From Blasia pusilla (taxonomy: Eukaryota; Marchantiophyta; Marchantiopsida; Blasiales), in NCBI GenBank assembly GCA_050084515.1, contig CM114274.1:42904001-42968000 (forward strand): 64,000 nt of DNA. Direction: 5' to 3'. The first letter of the stretch is position 1. Each line of letters starts with the position of its first letter. Position numbers and translations under genes: made by a program. Below are positions 1 through 10,340 of the stretch, one piece after another. The notes under the pieces were generated by a model. It was given only the letters and a program-made list of their open reading frames with translations, did no database searches and had not been told where the DNA came from.

Positions 1-17
1 ACATCGGATGCCTTAAA

Positions 18-406
18 GAAACTCGTCGGAGTTCGACGAGTTGCTTGACGGGCCGCTATTTTTAGGATGTTTTTGGCCGAAAGAAACTCGTCGGAGTCCG
101 ACGGGTTGCATTCGCCGCCACGATTAGGTGCTCGGAGTAGGGGAGCTTGATTTTTGGAGTCAAATTGCAGCTTTACTTGAAATTGCTCAACCTATCGGAC
201 TCCGACGGGTTGATGTGTTCACTTTTTCCGTGGAAACCACTCTCTGAATACAAATCATCTGACAACCCGTCGGACTCCGACGGGTTGTAACCAGGAAATC
301 ACAAATCTGAATGCAATCCGTGGGACTCTGATGGGTTGCAATATTTACCTCTTAGCTACCATTTTGACCATGAAGTGTAACGACCTTTCGGAGTCTGACG
401 GGTTGC
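18..406 (+). repeat. Palindrome array in intron of gene A, copy 1
   Basis: Six copies of the 27-bp palindrome, some imperfect, lie here at about 18, 84, 189, 263, 313 and 379. Arms read CAACTCGTCGG or CAACCCGTCGG and their complements. The stretch ends in a splice acceptor (GTGCAG, ending at 456), so it is the 3' part of the intron preceding the main exon of gene A. The same intron in copies 2 and 3 holds the same kind of array, which supports the assignment. Confidence 0.8.
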
Positions 407-456
407 AAAAACCCATGTAGCTTGCAAAAATTCTTATAGTGTGTTTGGATGTGCAG

Positions 457-2500
457 GATTGCTTCCTAGGGGAACGTCATCCACCACTGGATCCAAGATT
501 GCGACCGGGTGAAGAAAGTGCTAACGACGCACCCGACATAGTACAAGGGGCTCTTGGGCGACGCTCTTGTAAATGAGATGTTGGCGAAGGGGGCTCAAAT
601 AAAAAAAAAGACTTGGGCAAATACATTTATTTCCCAAGATGCAGTTGTGACAATCCTTTGCTGGTCGAAGATACAGGCCGCCAAGAAGAGCGCTTCATTG
701 GAGCTGGAGCGGAGGGAGAACGTGTCTGCGTCTGAGCTTGCTAAGTTCATCCAAGCTGCAGTATCTACAGCTACAAAGTACACTTCAAGCAAGATGCAGC
801 GCTACATCGCCATTCTCAACCCCGAACTTAGCCCCGATTTCTACAAGGAGCTCAAGGCGATAATCAAGCGCCAGCAGAAGAGGGATGAAGATCCACAGGG
901 TCGGATTGGGGAGAAAGTGTCTCTCGACCGCGTCCATAGATTTGCCTTGTCTGGACTTTCAGAATTTAGCAGAATCTGACTGATGAGAATCAGTCTCGAG
1001 GGCACAGAGGCCCAAAAGAGGGCGGCACACCATCCTCCGAGTGTCTCTGATCTAGTGACCTCCCACTGGCTCCGTGAATGGTCATTTTGGGACGCATTGC
1101 CGCTTCTCAGGAAGTCCATGCTCGTGGGTCTCCAAGCGGAGCTGAAAAAAATAGAGCCTGTTCCAGTGGAAGCAAACCTGGAGAGTGTTGAAGATTTTGA
1201 ACTTTGGCTTGATGACATCCGGAACAAGCCTATGAAAAACCAAGGCTTCAGGATGATGTCCAAGGATCACATCCTCCCTCAGGTAGACCAGGATGAAGAA
1301 ATAGAGGCGAAGAAAAGGGATTTTGCAAAGAAGAAGCGAGATCTTCAAGAGCAGGCGGCCGATGCATCTCAACAAAGAGCTGCCCAACGGATGGTGTTTA
1401 GGTACCTCATCCATTGTAAGAATGCAGGTACCTGGCGAATAATACCGGCAACTTGCAAATTATGGGTTTCTCCGCCTGATGGAGAGGCATTTTCCATGTA
1501 CGACATGGAGATGGCTCAAAGCATGTCCGACTGGGAGGTGGAGAATTGCTCAATCTAGTTGGACTTCAACGACCCCGAGGACATCATCGAAAACAATCTT
1601 CAACGCGTGTATGATGCAGTGGCCGTAGGTAGGGACGACATCCCGAATTTCATGCTTCTTGAAGACTTTTTCAAAGGAGATGCGGAGGAGCAAGCCCTCG
1701 AGATAGCGGAGTTGGTGTCCAAGGTCGTCACCGCCAAGGACAAATCTACAGCGGGTCTGAAAGCAAAGGAAAAGGGATCGAAGAATTTTGAGGCCGATTC
1801 CTCCAAAATAGAGGCTGAGAATTCAAGGCGAGAGGCTAAATCGTCCGAGTGAGCAGGGAGAGAGGGCCGGACCAGGTCCTCTGCCAAGAAAACTCCAACA
1901 GAGTCCGAGGTAATAGCGACCCCAACAAGCCAACCGCAGACTCAGGAAAAGCAGAAGCGAGAGGCGCTAGGTTTGTCCCAGGGAGCAAACGAGGATGTGG
2001 AATACACTCCATCATCCTTGGGAAAACATAGAGAAACAACAACCGGGACAAGTGTCATCATTCACTACACGAATCTTCTGGATGAGCTGCAAAGTTTCAG
2101 TTCCCAAAAGTCGACACCTGCCATCGACAAATTGACAATGCTGGGACAAAAGCTTCAACGAAACAGGCACGCTCCGTGGACGGTCCATGGGGAGGTCGAG
2201 GAGGTGGCGGTGGATCTCCTCATGGGTGATTTGCCCTCTAGGTTGCGCTTGTGGGACGAGAATCCGTCTGACAGTGTCCCGGACAGGAATGTCCCTCTTA
2301 CCTATGACCAAATCACGCTCCTGTTTTCCTTTGCATACGCTTATCTCAGTGACAGGGGCTATTTCTTGGTCTTGACTGGAGGGAGCAAGGACGAGCTCTT
2401 CAACCTACAGTGCGTGAAGAGGTTGCTGAAGTGGAGGACGGCGCAATCATGGGTCATCAAGAACAAGTACCCACTCCAATCGGCGACGAGTCAAATCCGA
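457..2500 (+). pseudogene. Gene A main exon, copy 1 (linker plus methyltransferase motif IV region)
   Basis: A single frame runs from the acceptor at 456 to the donor GTAAGG at 2501, about 680 codons. It is broken only by in-frame stops near 468, 977, 1556 and 1850. Comparison with copies 2-4 shows that two of the stops are CGA-to-TGA and one is TGG-to-TAG, which are transition changes. The first half is a helical, unrecognised region; the middle is Lys/Glu/Ser-rich and probably disordered (about 1,680-1,990). The end (about 2,200-2,500) matches the motif IV half of a beta-class N4/N6 methyltransferase: a hydrophobic strand then GDLPSRLRLWDE, where an active enzyme would have DPPY. A later strand DRGYFLVLTGG fits the family layout. 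The copy is dead, but homology to copies 2-4 is clear. Confidence 0.75.
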
Positions 2501-2524
2501 GTAAGGGCTCTTAATCCATATACA

Positions 2525-2862
2525 ATTTGTCTTGCTCCGACGGGTTGCATCTCTGCATGCAACCCATTGGATCATCTGAGCTGGTGACTGCGGTATTGCA
2601 ATCCGTCTGAAAGCGACGGGTTGCAAATTTACCACAAGTCTCCATTGGGTGAATGCAACCCGTCGGAACCGGACAGGTTGCAAGTGCTTATGCTTTTCCT
2701 TGTGTTTCTGGAATGATGCAACCCGTTTAAAATCGACGGATTGCTCTTAGCCAACCATGGGCTGCTATAAGCTAGCAACATGTCGGCTTCCGACGGGTTG
2801 CTCATGGCAAAAAAAATCACTAGCACTTGTAAAACAACCCGTCGGACTCCGACAGGTTGCTC
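2525..2862 (+). repeat. Palindromes in the last intron of gene A, copy 1
   Basis: About six palindromes sit between donor 2501 and acceptor 3009, for example 2597-2623, 2654-2680, 2717-2743, 2775-2801 and 2833-2859. Several have unequal arms, so this copy is decaying. The corresponding intron in copies 2, 3 and 4 has the same elements. Confidence 0.75.
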
Positions 2863-3009
2863 CAATGTTAGGACTATAACGAAGTTCTCTGGGGTTAAGC
2901 GAAGTTCTTTGGGGACGTGTTGCACATTGTGTCACCATAGTGAGAGTAGACTAGCGGTGAAGTAGCTTTTTCTTGTTGTTGACATTGTTTCCAACCTGCT
3001 TCTTTACAG

Positions 3010-3324
3010 GTGGACCACTCCTATGTTAACTGCTTTATTCAATCCGAGCACAACTTCCAAGTGTTTAAGATCCTGGATCCAGTGGATCCATGCTCCGATG
3101 GGTACAACTTAGATAGTTTATACAAGTCCCCGGTAATTTACATGCAAGATGGTACCCCCTTACTTGGAGGAATTCCAAAAATCGGGAGGGCAAGGGTGAC
3201 AGTAATTCTGGAAAAGCTCTCGGACGATGACAAGTGAGTTCAAAGAACTCAAGGACCCATCTTGACTGCAGCATTTTGGAGTAGGGATTTATTTGATGAC
3301 AAGGCAGAAGAAATCATAGAATAG
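3010..3324 (+). pseudogene. Gene A last exon, copy 1, methyltransferase motif I deleted
   Basis: The exon opens after a TTTACAG acceptor and reads VDHSYVNCFIQSEHNFQVFK, homologous to the final exon of copies 2, 4 and 6. After TPLLGG it jumps to IPKIGRAR. About 285 bp are missing relative to copy 6, and these encode the motif I (SAM-binding-like) segment. The frame ends at SDDDK then TGA at 3235-3237. Beyond it a conserved piece ending in DDKAEEIIE and TAG (3,322-3,324) follows a 38-bp GT-AG stretch, which is too short for a normal plant intron, so I do not claim it as an exon. Confidence 0.7.
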
Positions 3325-3463
3325 ATCTAATGTATAGTTCCGAGCTTCCTTCGGATGTAATAAAGGATAAGATTTTTTTGAACGATGATGGTGTTTGTAA
3401 GAGTTTGATGAATATCTTTTTTGGTCTTGTCGATTGTGATCGTCTATGTACTCCAATAGTTTA

Positions 3464-4183
3464 TTTTGCAACCCGTTGGATTCCCATGGATTGCAACTTT
3501 TCACTTTTTGACCACTGCACCTTTTTAACCACTTCCAAGCAATCTGTCAGATTCCGACAGGTTGGCTGCGTGAGTGATCGGACTCTTTCCTTGTTAGTCC
3601 AACTTTAGAGGCATTCTGGCGGGCTTCTTCACTTTGGCTCCTTCCCCTAGTATCGTCAAACAAGTCATAGGCTTCTTCTCTTCTCTAAGACGTGTTGGAT
3701 TCCTACCACTTGTCGGATTGCCATGATGGTGTTTCCAAGGACGGAACACATATTGATACTGGATGGGTGTCACCTTACAAAGCGTACAAGATATACTGCC
3801 AAGGAAGGCAGTGGGACTCAAATCAGGTTACATGGGACGGTTATGGTGTACCTAGGGGGGCCAAGGCTCTCGAATTCGACAACATTTTCGATCCCCGTCT
3901 ACAATTGGCCAGAGGAGCCACTTGTATCCCAGGACATTCCTTTTGTACAGGAACCTAGGAGAGTTAGGAGTAAATTTATAGATGACGAGGCTCAAGAAAT
4001 CATAGACTAGATCAAATGTACATTTCCAAGCTTCCTTCAGATGTAATAAAGGACAAGATTTTTTTTAAACGATAATGGTGTTTGTAAAAGTTTGCTGAAT
4101 AATTTTTTTGGACTTATCAATTGTGTTCGTCTAGCTACTTAGAATTTTTATTTTGCAACCCATCTGATTCTGACGGGTTGCAA
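3464..4183 (+). repeat. Isolated palindromes in the element tail, copy 1
   Basis: Single degenerate palindromes occur near 3,468 and 3,540 (CAATCTGTCAG / CCGACAGGTTG) and 4,156-4,182. They flank the D1 segment, as in every other copy of this tail, and lie in non-coding sequence. Confidence 0.65.
3690..4010 (+). pseudogene. Tail segment D1, copy 1 (exon-like, unknown function)
   Basis: A conserved coding-looking segment seen in four copies. It reads HILILDGCH early and ends with SKFIDDEAQEIID and a stop at 4008-4010. I do not recognise a domain. A run of six G at 3855-3860 separates two reading frames; other copies have 4 or 8 G at the same place. Only the copy at 36,979-37,260 keeps both halves in one frame. 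It may be a 3' exon of gene A or a separate small gene. Confidence 0.5.
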
Positions 4184-4499
4184 CTTTTCACTTTTTGACC
4201 ACTGCAACTACTTAACCATTTCCAGGCAAGCTGTCGGATTAGAGGTTGACTGTTTGAGTGATCGGACTCTTTCCCTATGAGACCAACTTCTAAGGCATTG
4301 TGGCAAGCTTCTTCACTTTTGGCTCGTTCCCCTAGTATTGTCAAACCAGTCGTAGGCTTCTTTCTTCTCTAAGACGTGATGGATTCCTACTTCCTGTCGG
4401 ATTTCCATTTCGGATTCCCAACCTGTTGAATTTTCGTGGGTGCAGGGTGGAATGGAATCACTTCTCAAAATCTTTCCTTTGTGATGGTGAGTTTGCTTG

Positions 4500-4716
4500 C
4501 AAGGGGTGCAAGCCATCTAATTCCGACGGGTTGGGAGGGGTGCAGCTTCTCGGTTTCTCAGATTTAGGATCTTAATGAAGGGACATTAGTTCCTCTTTAC
4601 TCCAAACAGTTAACAATCTTTTGGTTCAATTATCGTCTTGTGTGTTCACATTTCACAAAGTTGGTCTTGAGCAGATACCATTCATTATGGGGAAATTCAG
4701 GGAAATTCTCTTCCTC
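4500..4716 (+). pseudogene. Tail segment D2, truncated fragment
   Basis: This is the start of the D2 segment (FHKVGLEQIPFIMGK) on the plus strand. It stops abruptly at the terminal block of the oppositely oriented copy 2. The breakpoint makes a tail-to-tail inverted arrangement of two A halves. Confidence 0.55.
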
Positions 4717-5077
4717 TCTCCGGGGGCTGGTATTCTGGCAGGAGAGAGTAAGAGCGAAGAGGAAGAGAGGAAGAGAGGAGAGTCTCTCTTCAAAAAAAAG
4801 GGCCAAATCCGCCTCCTCTCTTCAAAACTTTTTGACATATTTGAAAATTTTGTTTGCTTTCAAATTCATGAAATCTTTAGAAGAGAGTAGGCAGTGGTCC
4901 ACATTTGGCCCTAAAGAAACCTCCTTTTTCCAGGGGGCGAAAAAAAAAGTAGATATCATATGACCACTACAAACATTTTTCCATCACTCTCCATGTGAGC
5001 CTAAGTTTCTTAATATTGCCTGTCTCGGTCTACAATAAGCACCGCCCATGGGTATTTTTGTTGGAGGACCACCCGGG
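4717..5077 (-). repeat. Terminal block E, copy 2
   Basis: A block of about 350 bp also found at 18,252, 35,968 and 40,046. Read from the outside, it begins GGGGCTGGTATTCTGG, continues into a GA-rich subterminal tract (GAGAGGAAGAGAGG) and ends near GTATTTTTGTTGGAGG. It is always at the far end of the gene A tail, which identifies it as the element end and not an independent insertion. Confidence 0.7.
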
Positions 5078-5286
5078 TGCGCATCAGTATGATGCCAACC
5101 TCTCTTTTTGCAGGGATTGTTGCCTGCATCATGGCCTTCCCTGAATTGCCTCATAACCAACTTTTTGACTTCCGAAATGGCAATCCGACAGGTAGTAGGA
5201 ATCCTGCACATCTTAGACAAGAAAAGAAGCCTACAATTGGTTTGACGAATGTAGGGGAACGAGCCAAAAGTTAAGAAGCCCGCCAC
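4984..5286 (-). pseudogene. Tail segment D2, copy 2
   Basis: The reading frame contains GHDAGNNPCKKRGWH and ends LRNLGSHGE plus stop inside block E. The same ending occurs at 18,517. Function is unknown. The copy upstream of KLVMRQF has lost the FHKVGLEQTPF part present at 18,700 and 36,430. Confidence 0.45.
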
Positions 5287-5334
5287 AATGCGTCAAAAGT
5301 TGGTCTCACAGGGAAAGAGTCCGATCACTCAAGT

Positions 5335-6115
5335 AGCCAACCTGTCGGAATCCAACAGCTTGCTTGGAAATGGTTAAAAAGTTGCAGTGGGCAAAAAGCT
5401 TAAAGTTGCAACCCGTCGGAATCTTACGGGTTGCAAAATTGTAATTCTGAGTAGCTAAAAGAACACAATCCACAAGTCCAAAAAAATTTTCCAGCAAACT
5501 TTTACAAACACCATTATCGGTTGAAAAAATCTTGTCCTTTATTACCTCCAAAGGAACCTTGGAAATGTACATTTGACCTAGTCTATGATTTCTTCAGCCT
5601 CGTCATCTACAAATTTACTCCTAACTCTCCTAGGTTCCTGTACAAAAGGAATGTCCTGGGATACAAGTGGCTCCTCTGGCCGATTGTAGACGGGGATTGA
5701 AAATGTTGGCGAATTCGAGAGCCTTGGCCCCCCCCTAGGTACGCCATAACGGTCCCATGTAACCTGATTTGAGTCCCACCGCCTTCCTCGGCAGTATATC
5801 TTGTACACTCTGCAATGTGACACCCATCCAGTATCAATATGTGCTCCGTCCTTGGTAAAACCATGATGTCAATCCCCCAGGTAGTAGGAATCCAACACGT
5901 CTGAGAGAAGAAAAGAAGCCTACGCCTTCTTTTACGAGTTGAGGGGAAGGTGCCAAAGTGAAGAAGCTTGCCAGACTGCCTCTTAAGTTGGACCAACAGG
6001 GAAAGAGTCCGATCAGGCAACCTGTCGGAATCCGACAGGTTGCCTAGAAGTGGTTAAAAAGGTGCAGTGGTCAAAAAGTGAAAAGTTGCAAGCCGTGGAA
6101 ATCCGACGGGTTGCA
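5335..6115 (-). repeat. Tail palindromes, copy 2
   Basis: Palindromes lie at about 5,338, 5,408, 6,017-6,043 and 6,086. The one at 6,017 has perfectly matched arms of the CAACCTGTCGG / CCGACAGGTTG type, whereas the promoters and introns carry the CCCGTCGG or CTCGTCGG types. Both arms therefore change together. Confidence 0.7.
5578..5900 (-). pseudogene. Tail segment D1, copy 2
   Basis: Homologous to the D1 segments at 3,690, 34,847 and 36,979. The two halves (VLPRTEHILILDGCH and SKFVDDEAEEIID) lie in different frames because the G-run on the coding strand (5,728-5,735) is 8 long. The stop is at 5,578. No domain recognised. Confidence 0.5.
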
Positions 6116-6343
6116 AAATAGAAGTCCGCGGAGTACATAGACGATCACATTCAAAAAGACATAAAAGATATTCAACAAACTTTTAGAAACACCACCATTG
6201 TTCGAAAAATTTTCTCCTTTATTACATCCGAAAAAAGCTCGAAACTGTACATTTGATCTATTCTATGAATTCTTTTGCCTCATCATCAAATAACTCCCTA
6301 CTCCAAACGCTGCAGTCAAGCTGGATCCTTGAGTTCTTTGAAC

Positions 6344-6856
6344 TCACTCGTCATCGTCCGAGCGCTCTTGCAAAATTACTTTCGGCCTTGCCCTCCCGAT
6401 TTTCGGAATCATTGGAAGTGACGATGATGTCACTACCAATGGTGGGTCTGGAACCGGAGCTCTCGGCTTCGGTGGAGAGTTGTACGCTCCAACGAGCCTT
6501 TCCTATTCTGCCTTTGCCTCCTTGCAAAGGTCAAACAGTTCCTGCCTTCCCTCGAGGCAGAGAATGTTCCTGCCACTTTGCCAGGCGCCTATGATACTCG
6601 CCCCTGAAAGTCCCACTAAGTCGAACACCAAGTCACCCGGCCTTGAGCAGAGCTCGATGAGCGTTTGCATCAAGGCTGGCAACTTTTCCCTTCCTCCAAG
6701 AAGTGGGGTACCGTCTTGCATGTAAATTCCCCGGGGGGAATTGTACAAACTATCCAAGCTGTACCCATCTGAGCATGGATCCACAGGATCCTGGATCTTG
6801 AACGCCTGGAAGTTGTGCCCGGGCCGAACGAAGCAGTAAATGTAGGAGTGGTCCAT
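6344..6856 (-). pseudogene. Gene A last exon, copy 2 (methyltransferase motif I-like)
   Basis: The exon starts after TTTACAG with MDHSYIYCFVRPGHNFQAF. Its core runs PALMQTLIELCSRPGDLVFD, then LVGLSGASIIGAWQSGRNI and CLEGRQELFDLCKEA. This follows the closing segment of beta-class N4/N6 methyltransferases (K/R-x-L-x-x-L-I, PGD-x-V-x-D, S-G-x-x, G-R-x-x-x-x-E). The usual DPFxGSGTT is here DLVGLSGAS. An acidic SDDDE end is shared by the copies. The frame is broken near 6,503 (TAT to TAG plus small changes). With motif IV in the preceding exon, the order IV-then-I is that of the beta class. Confidence 0.7.
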
Positions 6857-6966
6857 CTGTAAAGAAGCATGTTGGAAACAATGTCAGCAACTTGGCATAA
6901 TGTGCAACACGTCACCAAAGAACTCCGCTTGACCCTAGAGAACTTTTTTTAAATACTAACATTGGA

Positions 6967-7032
6967 GCAACCTGTCGGAGTCCGACGGGTTGTTTTTGTC
7001 CATGACCAACCCGTCGGAAGGCGACGGGTTGC
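6967..7032 (-). repeat. Two palindromes in last intron of gene A, copy 2
   Basis: Palindromes at 6,967-6,993 and 7,006-7,032 (centre AAG). The intron is 233 bp (6,857-7,089) and shorter than in copies 1, 3 and 4, so the number of palindromes varies between copies. Confidence 0.75.
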
Positions 7033-7089
7033 TCACGGACAAAAATAACGTCGGAGATATACAATCTGGAGACAGGAATAGAGCCTTAC

Positions 7090-9105
7090 CCGAATCTGAC
7101 TTGTCGCGGATCGGAGTGGGTACTCGTTCTTGATGATCCACGATTGCGCCGTCCTCCACTTCAGCAACCTCTTGACGCACTCGAGGTTGAAAAGCTCGTC
7201 CTCGCTCCCTCCAGTCAAAACTAAGAAGCAGCCCCTGTCACTCAGATAAGCATCTGCAAAGGAAAACAAGAGCGCGATCTGGTCATAAGAGAGGGGAACA
7301 TTCCTGTCAGGTACCCTGTCCGACGGATTCTCGTCCCACAATCGCAACCCCGAGGACAAATCAGCGATCAATAGATCCACCGCCACCTCTTCGACCACTC
7401 CATTCACCGTCTAGGGAGCGTGCTCGTTTTGTTGAAGCTTCCGTCCCAACGTTGTCAATTTATCAATGGCGGGTGTCAACGCTTGAGAACTGAAACTTTT
7501 CAACTCATCCAATAAATTCGTGAAATGAAGGAGGACGCTTGTCCGGGTCGTTGTTTCTCTATGTCTTCCCAAGGATGATGGACTGTATTCTCCTTGGGAC
7601 AACCCTGGCGCCTTTCGCTTCCGCTTCTCCCAAGTTTGCGGTCGGCTTGTCGGGGTCTCTATGACCTCAGACTCTAGTGGGGTTTTTCTCACGGAGGACC
7701 TGGTCCGACCCTCTCTCCCCGCTCGCCCGGACGATTCCGCATCTGGCCTTGAATCTTCAGCCTCTCTTTGGGAAGACTCGGCCTCATAATTCTTCCCTCC
7801 CCTCGCCTTGCCTTTGAGACCCGCTGTGGATTTGTCTTTGGCTGTGCGGACCTTGGAAGCCACCTCCGCTGTCTCGAGGGCTTGCTCTTCCGCATCTCCT
7901 CCGAAGAAGTCTTCAGGCTGCACAAAATTGGAGATGTCGTCTTGTCCTGAGGCCACTCCATCATGAAGCACTCGTAAATCCTTATCGGTGATGTCTTCAG
8001 GGTCGTTGAAGTCAAGCCAAATGGGGCAATTCTCCACCTCCCAATCGGACATGTGCTGAGCCATCTCCGTGTTGTACATGGAGAATGTCTCTCCATCAGG
8101 CGGCAAAGCCCACAATTTGCAGTCTGCCGATATTTTTCCCCAGGTACCTGCGTTCTTACAATGGACGAGGTACCTGAAGACCATCTGTTGGGCAGCTCTT
8201 AGTCGAACTAAATCGCCTGCTCTTGAAGATCTCGCTTCTTCTTTGCGAGATCCCTTTTGTTCCCCTCAATTTCTTCGTCAAGGTCTGCCTGAGGGAGGAC
8301 GCAATCCTTGAATATTGTCTTGAAACCTGGGTTTTTTTGGGCTTGTCCCGGATGTCATCGAGCCAAACCTCGAAATCTACAGCACTTTCCAGGTTTGCTT
8401 CATCCAGAATGGGCTCTATTCTTTTGAGCTCCGCTTGGAGACCGTCTAGCATGGACATCCCGATAACCCGCAACGCGTTCCAGAACGACCATTCGCAGAG
8501 CCATTGGGAGATCACTGGATCAGACACACCCAGAGGATGGTGTGCCGCCCTCTTTTGGGCCTCTGTGCCCTTGAGACTAATTTTCATCACTCGGATTCTC
8601 CGAAACTCGCTTATTCCTGACAACGCAAACCGATGCACGCGATCCAGGGACACTTTCTCCCCAATCCGACCTTGCGGATCTTCATCCCTTTTCCGCTGGC
8701 GCTTGATAATCGCCTTCAGCTCCTTGTAAAACTCCGGACCAAGTTCGGGGTTGAGAATGCTGATGTAGCGCGCATCTTGCTTGTCGTGTGCCGTGGTCGC
8801 AGACTATCTGCACCTTGGATGAATTTCGCGACTCGACCGGATACTTTCTCCCTCCGCTCCGGCTCAATGCGCTCTTCTTGCGGCTTTGTATCTTCGACCA
8901 GCAAAGGATTGTGACGGCTGCATCTTGGGAAATAGACTTATTTTCCCAAGTCTTCTTTTTGATCTGTGCACCCTTTGCAAGCATCTGATTTACCAGAGCG
9001 TCGCCTAAGAACCCCTTGTACTCTGTCGGGTACGTCGTAAGCACCTTCTTCACCCAATCGCAATCCTGGATCCAGTAGTGGGTGACATTCCCCTCCGATA
9101 CAATC
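7090..9105 (-). pseudogene. Gene A main exon, copy 2
   Basis: It runs from acceptor GTGCAG (9,106-9,111) to a GTAAGG donor at 7,089. It begins IVSEGNVTHYWIQDCDWVKK, continuing the reading frame of exon 2 across a phase-compatible AC/G junction. Several frameshifts occur between about 8,660 and 8,900 and near 8,170, plus one TGG-to-TAG stop near 7,408. The 7,033-7,407 part shows the motif IV-like stretch VDLLIADLPSGLRLWDE and strand DRGCFLVLTGGSEDE. The variable middle is Lys/Glu/Ser/Arg-rich and contains REGRTRSS, possibly a nuclear-localising basic patch (inference). Confidence 0.75.
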
Positions 9106-9155
9106 CTGCACATCCAAACTCAATATAAGAAAATTTGTAAGGTACATGGGTTCCT

Positions 9156-9831
9156 GCAACCCGTCGGACTCCGACGAGTTGTCACAGCTCAAGGTCGGAT
9201 TCTAGCAACGAGCTTAATTATGCAGCCCGCCGGGTTCCAACGGATTGCATTCAGATTTGTGAATGCCTAGTTTCAACCCGTCAGACTCCGACGGATTGTC
9301 AAATAGTCTGTATCAAAAGTGAACATAGCAACCCGTCGGAGTCCGACAGGTTGCGCAATTGCAATGAAAGTTGCAATTTGATGCGAAAAAGGTAGCTTCC
9401 AATTTCCAAATGCAACCCGTCAGACTCCGACGAGTTGCTATCGGCCAAAAACATTAAAAACCTCCAAAAATAGCTTCGAGTCAAGCAACCCGTCGGACTC
9501 CGATGAGTTTCTTTGGGCCAAAAACATACTAAACTTGTGGTCAGTCAAACAACTCGTCGGAGTCCGACGAGTTGCTTTCTTCAAAAAACATCCAAAAAAG
9601 CGGCGAGCCGAGCAACTGGTCGGACTCCGACGAGTTGCTTTCGGCCAAAAACATCCTAACCCATTCATCATTCGAGCAACTCGTCAGAGTCCGACGAGTT
9701 GCTTTTGGCCAAAAACATCCTAACCCCTTCATCAATCAAGCAACTCGTCGGAGTCCGACGAGTTGCGTTTGGCCAAAAGCATCCCAACAATAGTGGCGAC
9801 CCAAAAAACTTGTCGGAGTCCTACGGTTTGC
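9156..9831 (-). repeat. Palindrome array in intron 2 of gene A, copy 2
   Basis: Eleven palindromes start at 9156, 9222, 9273, 9328, 9412, 9485, 9549, 9612, 9676, 9740 and 9805. The last six intervals are 63-65 bp. Spacers share a CCAAAAACAT-like core. Most of these have CAACTCGTCGG arms with matching CCGACGAGTTG partners. The intron is bounded by GTAGGT (9,848) and CAG (9,106). Confidence 0.85.
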
Positions 9832-9848
9832 AGCAAGAAGAAACCTAC

Positions 9849-10160
9849 GTCTTCATGGCATGCATGGCCATCTCCACCGTCGCCATATGATGAGGGTATG
9901 GATGAAGGACCACTGCCTTCATGCAAAAATATGCCTCCAAGGAGTTTGGGCGCTCCTTTGCAAACTTTGTCCACGCCATAAACCTGTGATTTCCATCCCA
10001 AATGAAGAAATGCAGATTCCTCATCCAGCTGAATTCCGTCCCCTCTACTTGCCTTCTGAAATCCTGGTCTCTCATCCTCCAGAATGTGTCGAGCTTTTCC
10101 AAGTCCTCCTCCGTAATCAGCGCTTGGGTTCCATGCTCATCGTAAGGCTGAACATAGAAT
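9849..10160 (-). pseudogene. Gene A exon 2, copy 2, ParB-like domain (5' truncated)
   Basis: The frame reads FYVQPYDEHGTQALITEEDL and later LHFFIWDGNHRFMAWTKFAK. The DGNHR-x-x-A motif after a hydrophobic strand is the signature of the ParB/sulfiredoxin fold, where the GxxR loop binds nucleotide in family members. Residues upstream (IPLCRLRKMEY, DEDIAKLKQS) are lost here but present at 29,115. The exon joins directly to the 5' region of gene B, so exon 1 and the palindromic promoter of this copy have been deleted. Confidence 0.65.
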
Positions 10161-10340
10161 CGGTTGCAACATAATTGCATCGGTTGCAACAGAATTGAAT
10201 CCATTGTGTCAGACAATTTCACCTACCGAACTTCATCTTGTCAGTAAAATTCTGTCAAGAGTATCTGATTTCCTATTCACTATTAATTAAAAATTCTCCT
10301 TCTCCTTCTCATTCTCACTCTCCATACGAAATTTTTGGGG
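10161..10340. promoter_or_regulatory. Remnant of the divergent A/B upstream region, gene B side
   Basis: This stretch matches 26,829-26,995 in inverted orientation, including CTGACACAATGGATTC and a TTCTCCTTCTCATTC pyrimidine microsatellite just before the gene B start codon. It is therefore the 5' leader and probable promoter of gene B. A TTAATTAAAAA stretch (about 10,284) could serve as a weak TATA element; that is a guess. Confidence 0.5.

Noticed and set aside
841-1263. Antisense ORF of 140 codons over gene A, copy 1
   Set aside because: It is the shadow of the sense coding frame and is not conserved as a frame in the other copies.
3238-3324. An extra terminal exon of gene A ending in FIE or IIE
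   Set aside because: The GT-AG stretch before it is only 38 bp, too short for a plant intron, although the sequence is conserved in all tails.
4717-5077. Terminal block E as an independent MITE
   Set aside because: It always follows the gene A tail, and its outer end equals the inverted end beside gene B, so it is better explained as the end of the large element. The pair at 40,046-40,530 leaves some doubt.
9156-9831. Palindromes as intrinsic transcription terminators
   Set aside because: No T-tract follows them, they lie inside introns and upstream of a TATA box, and the genome is eukaryotic.
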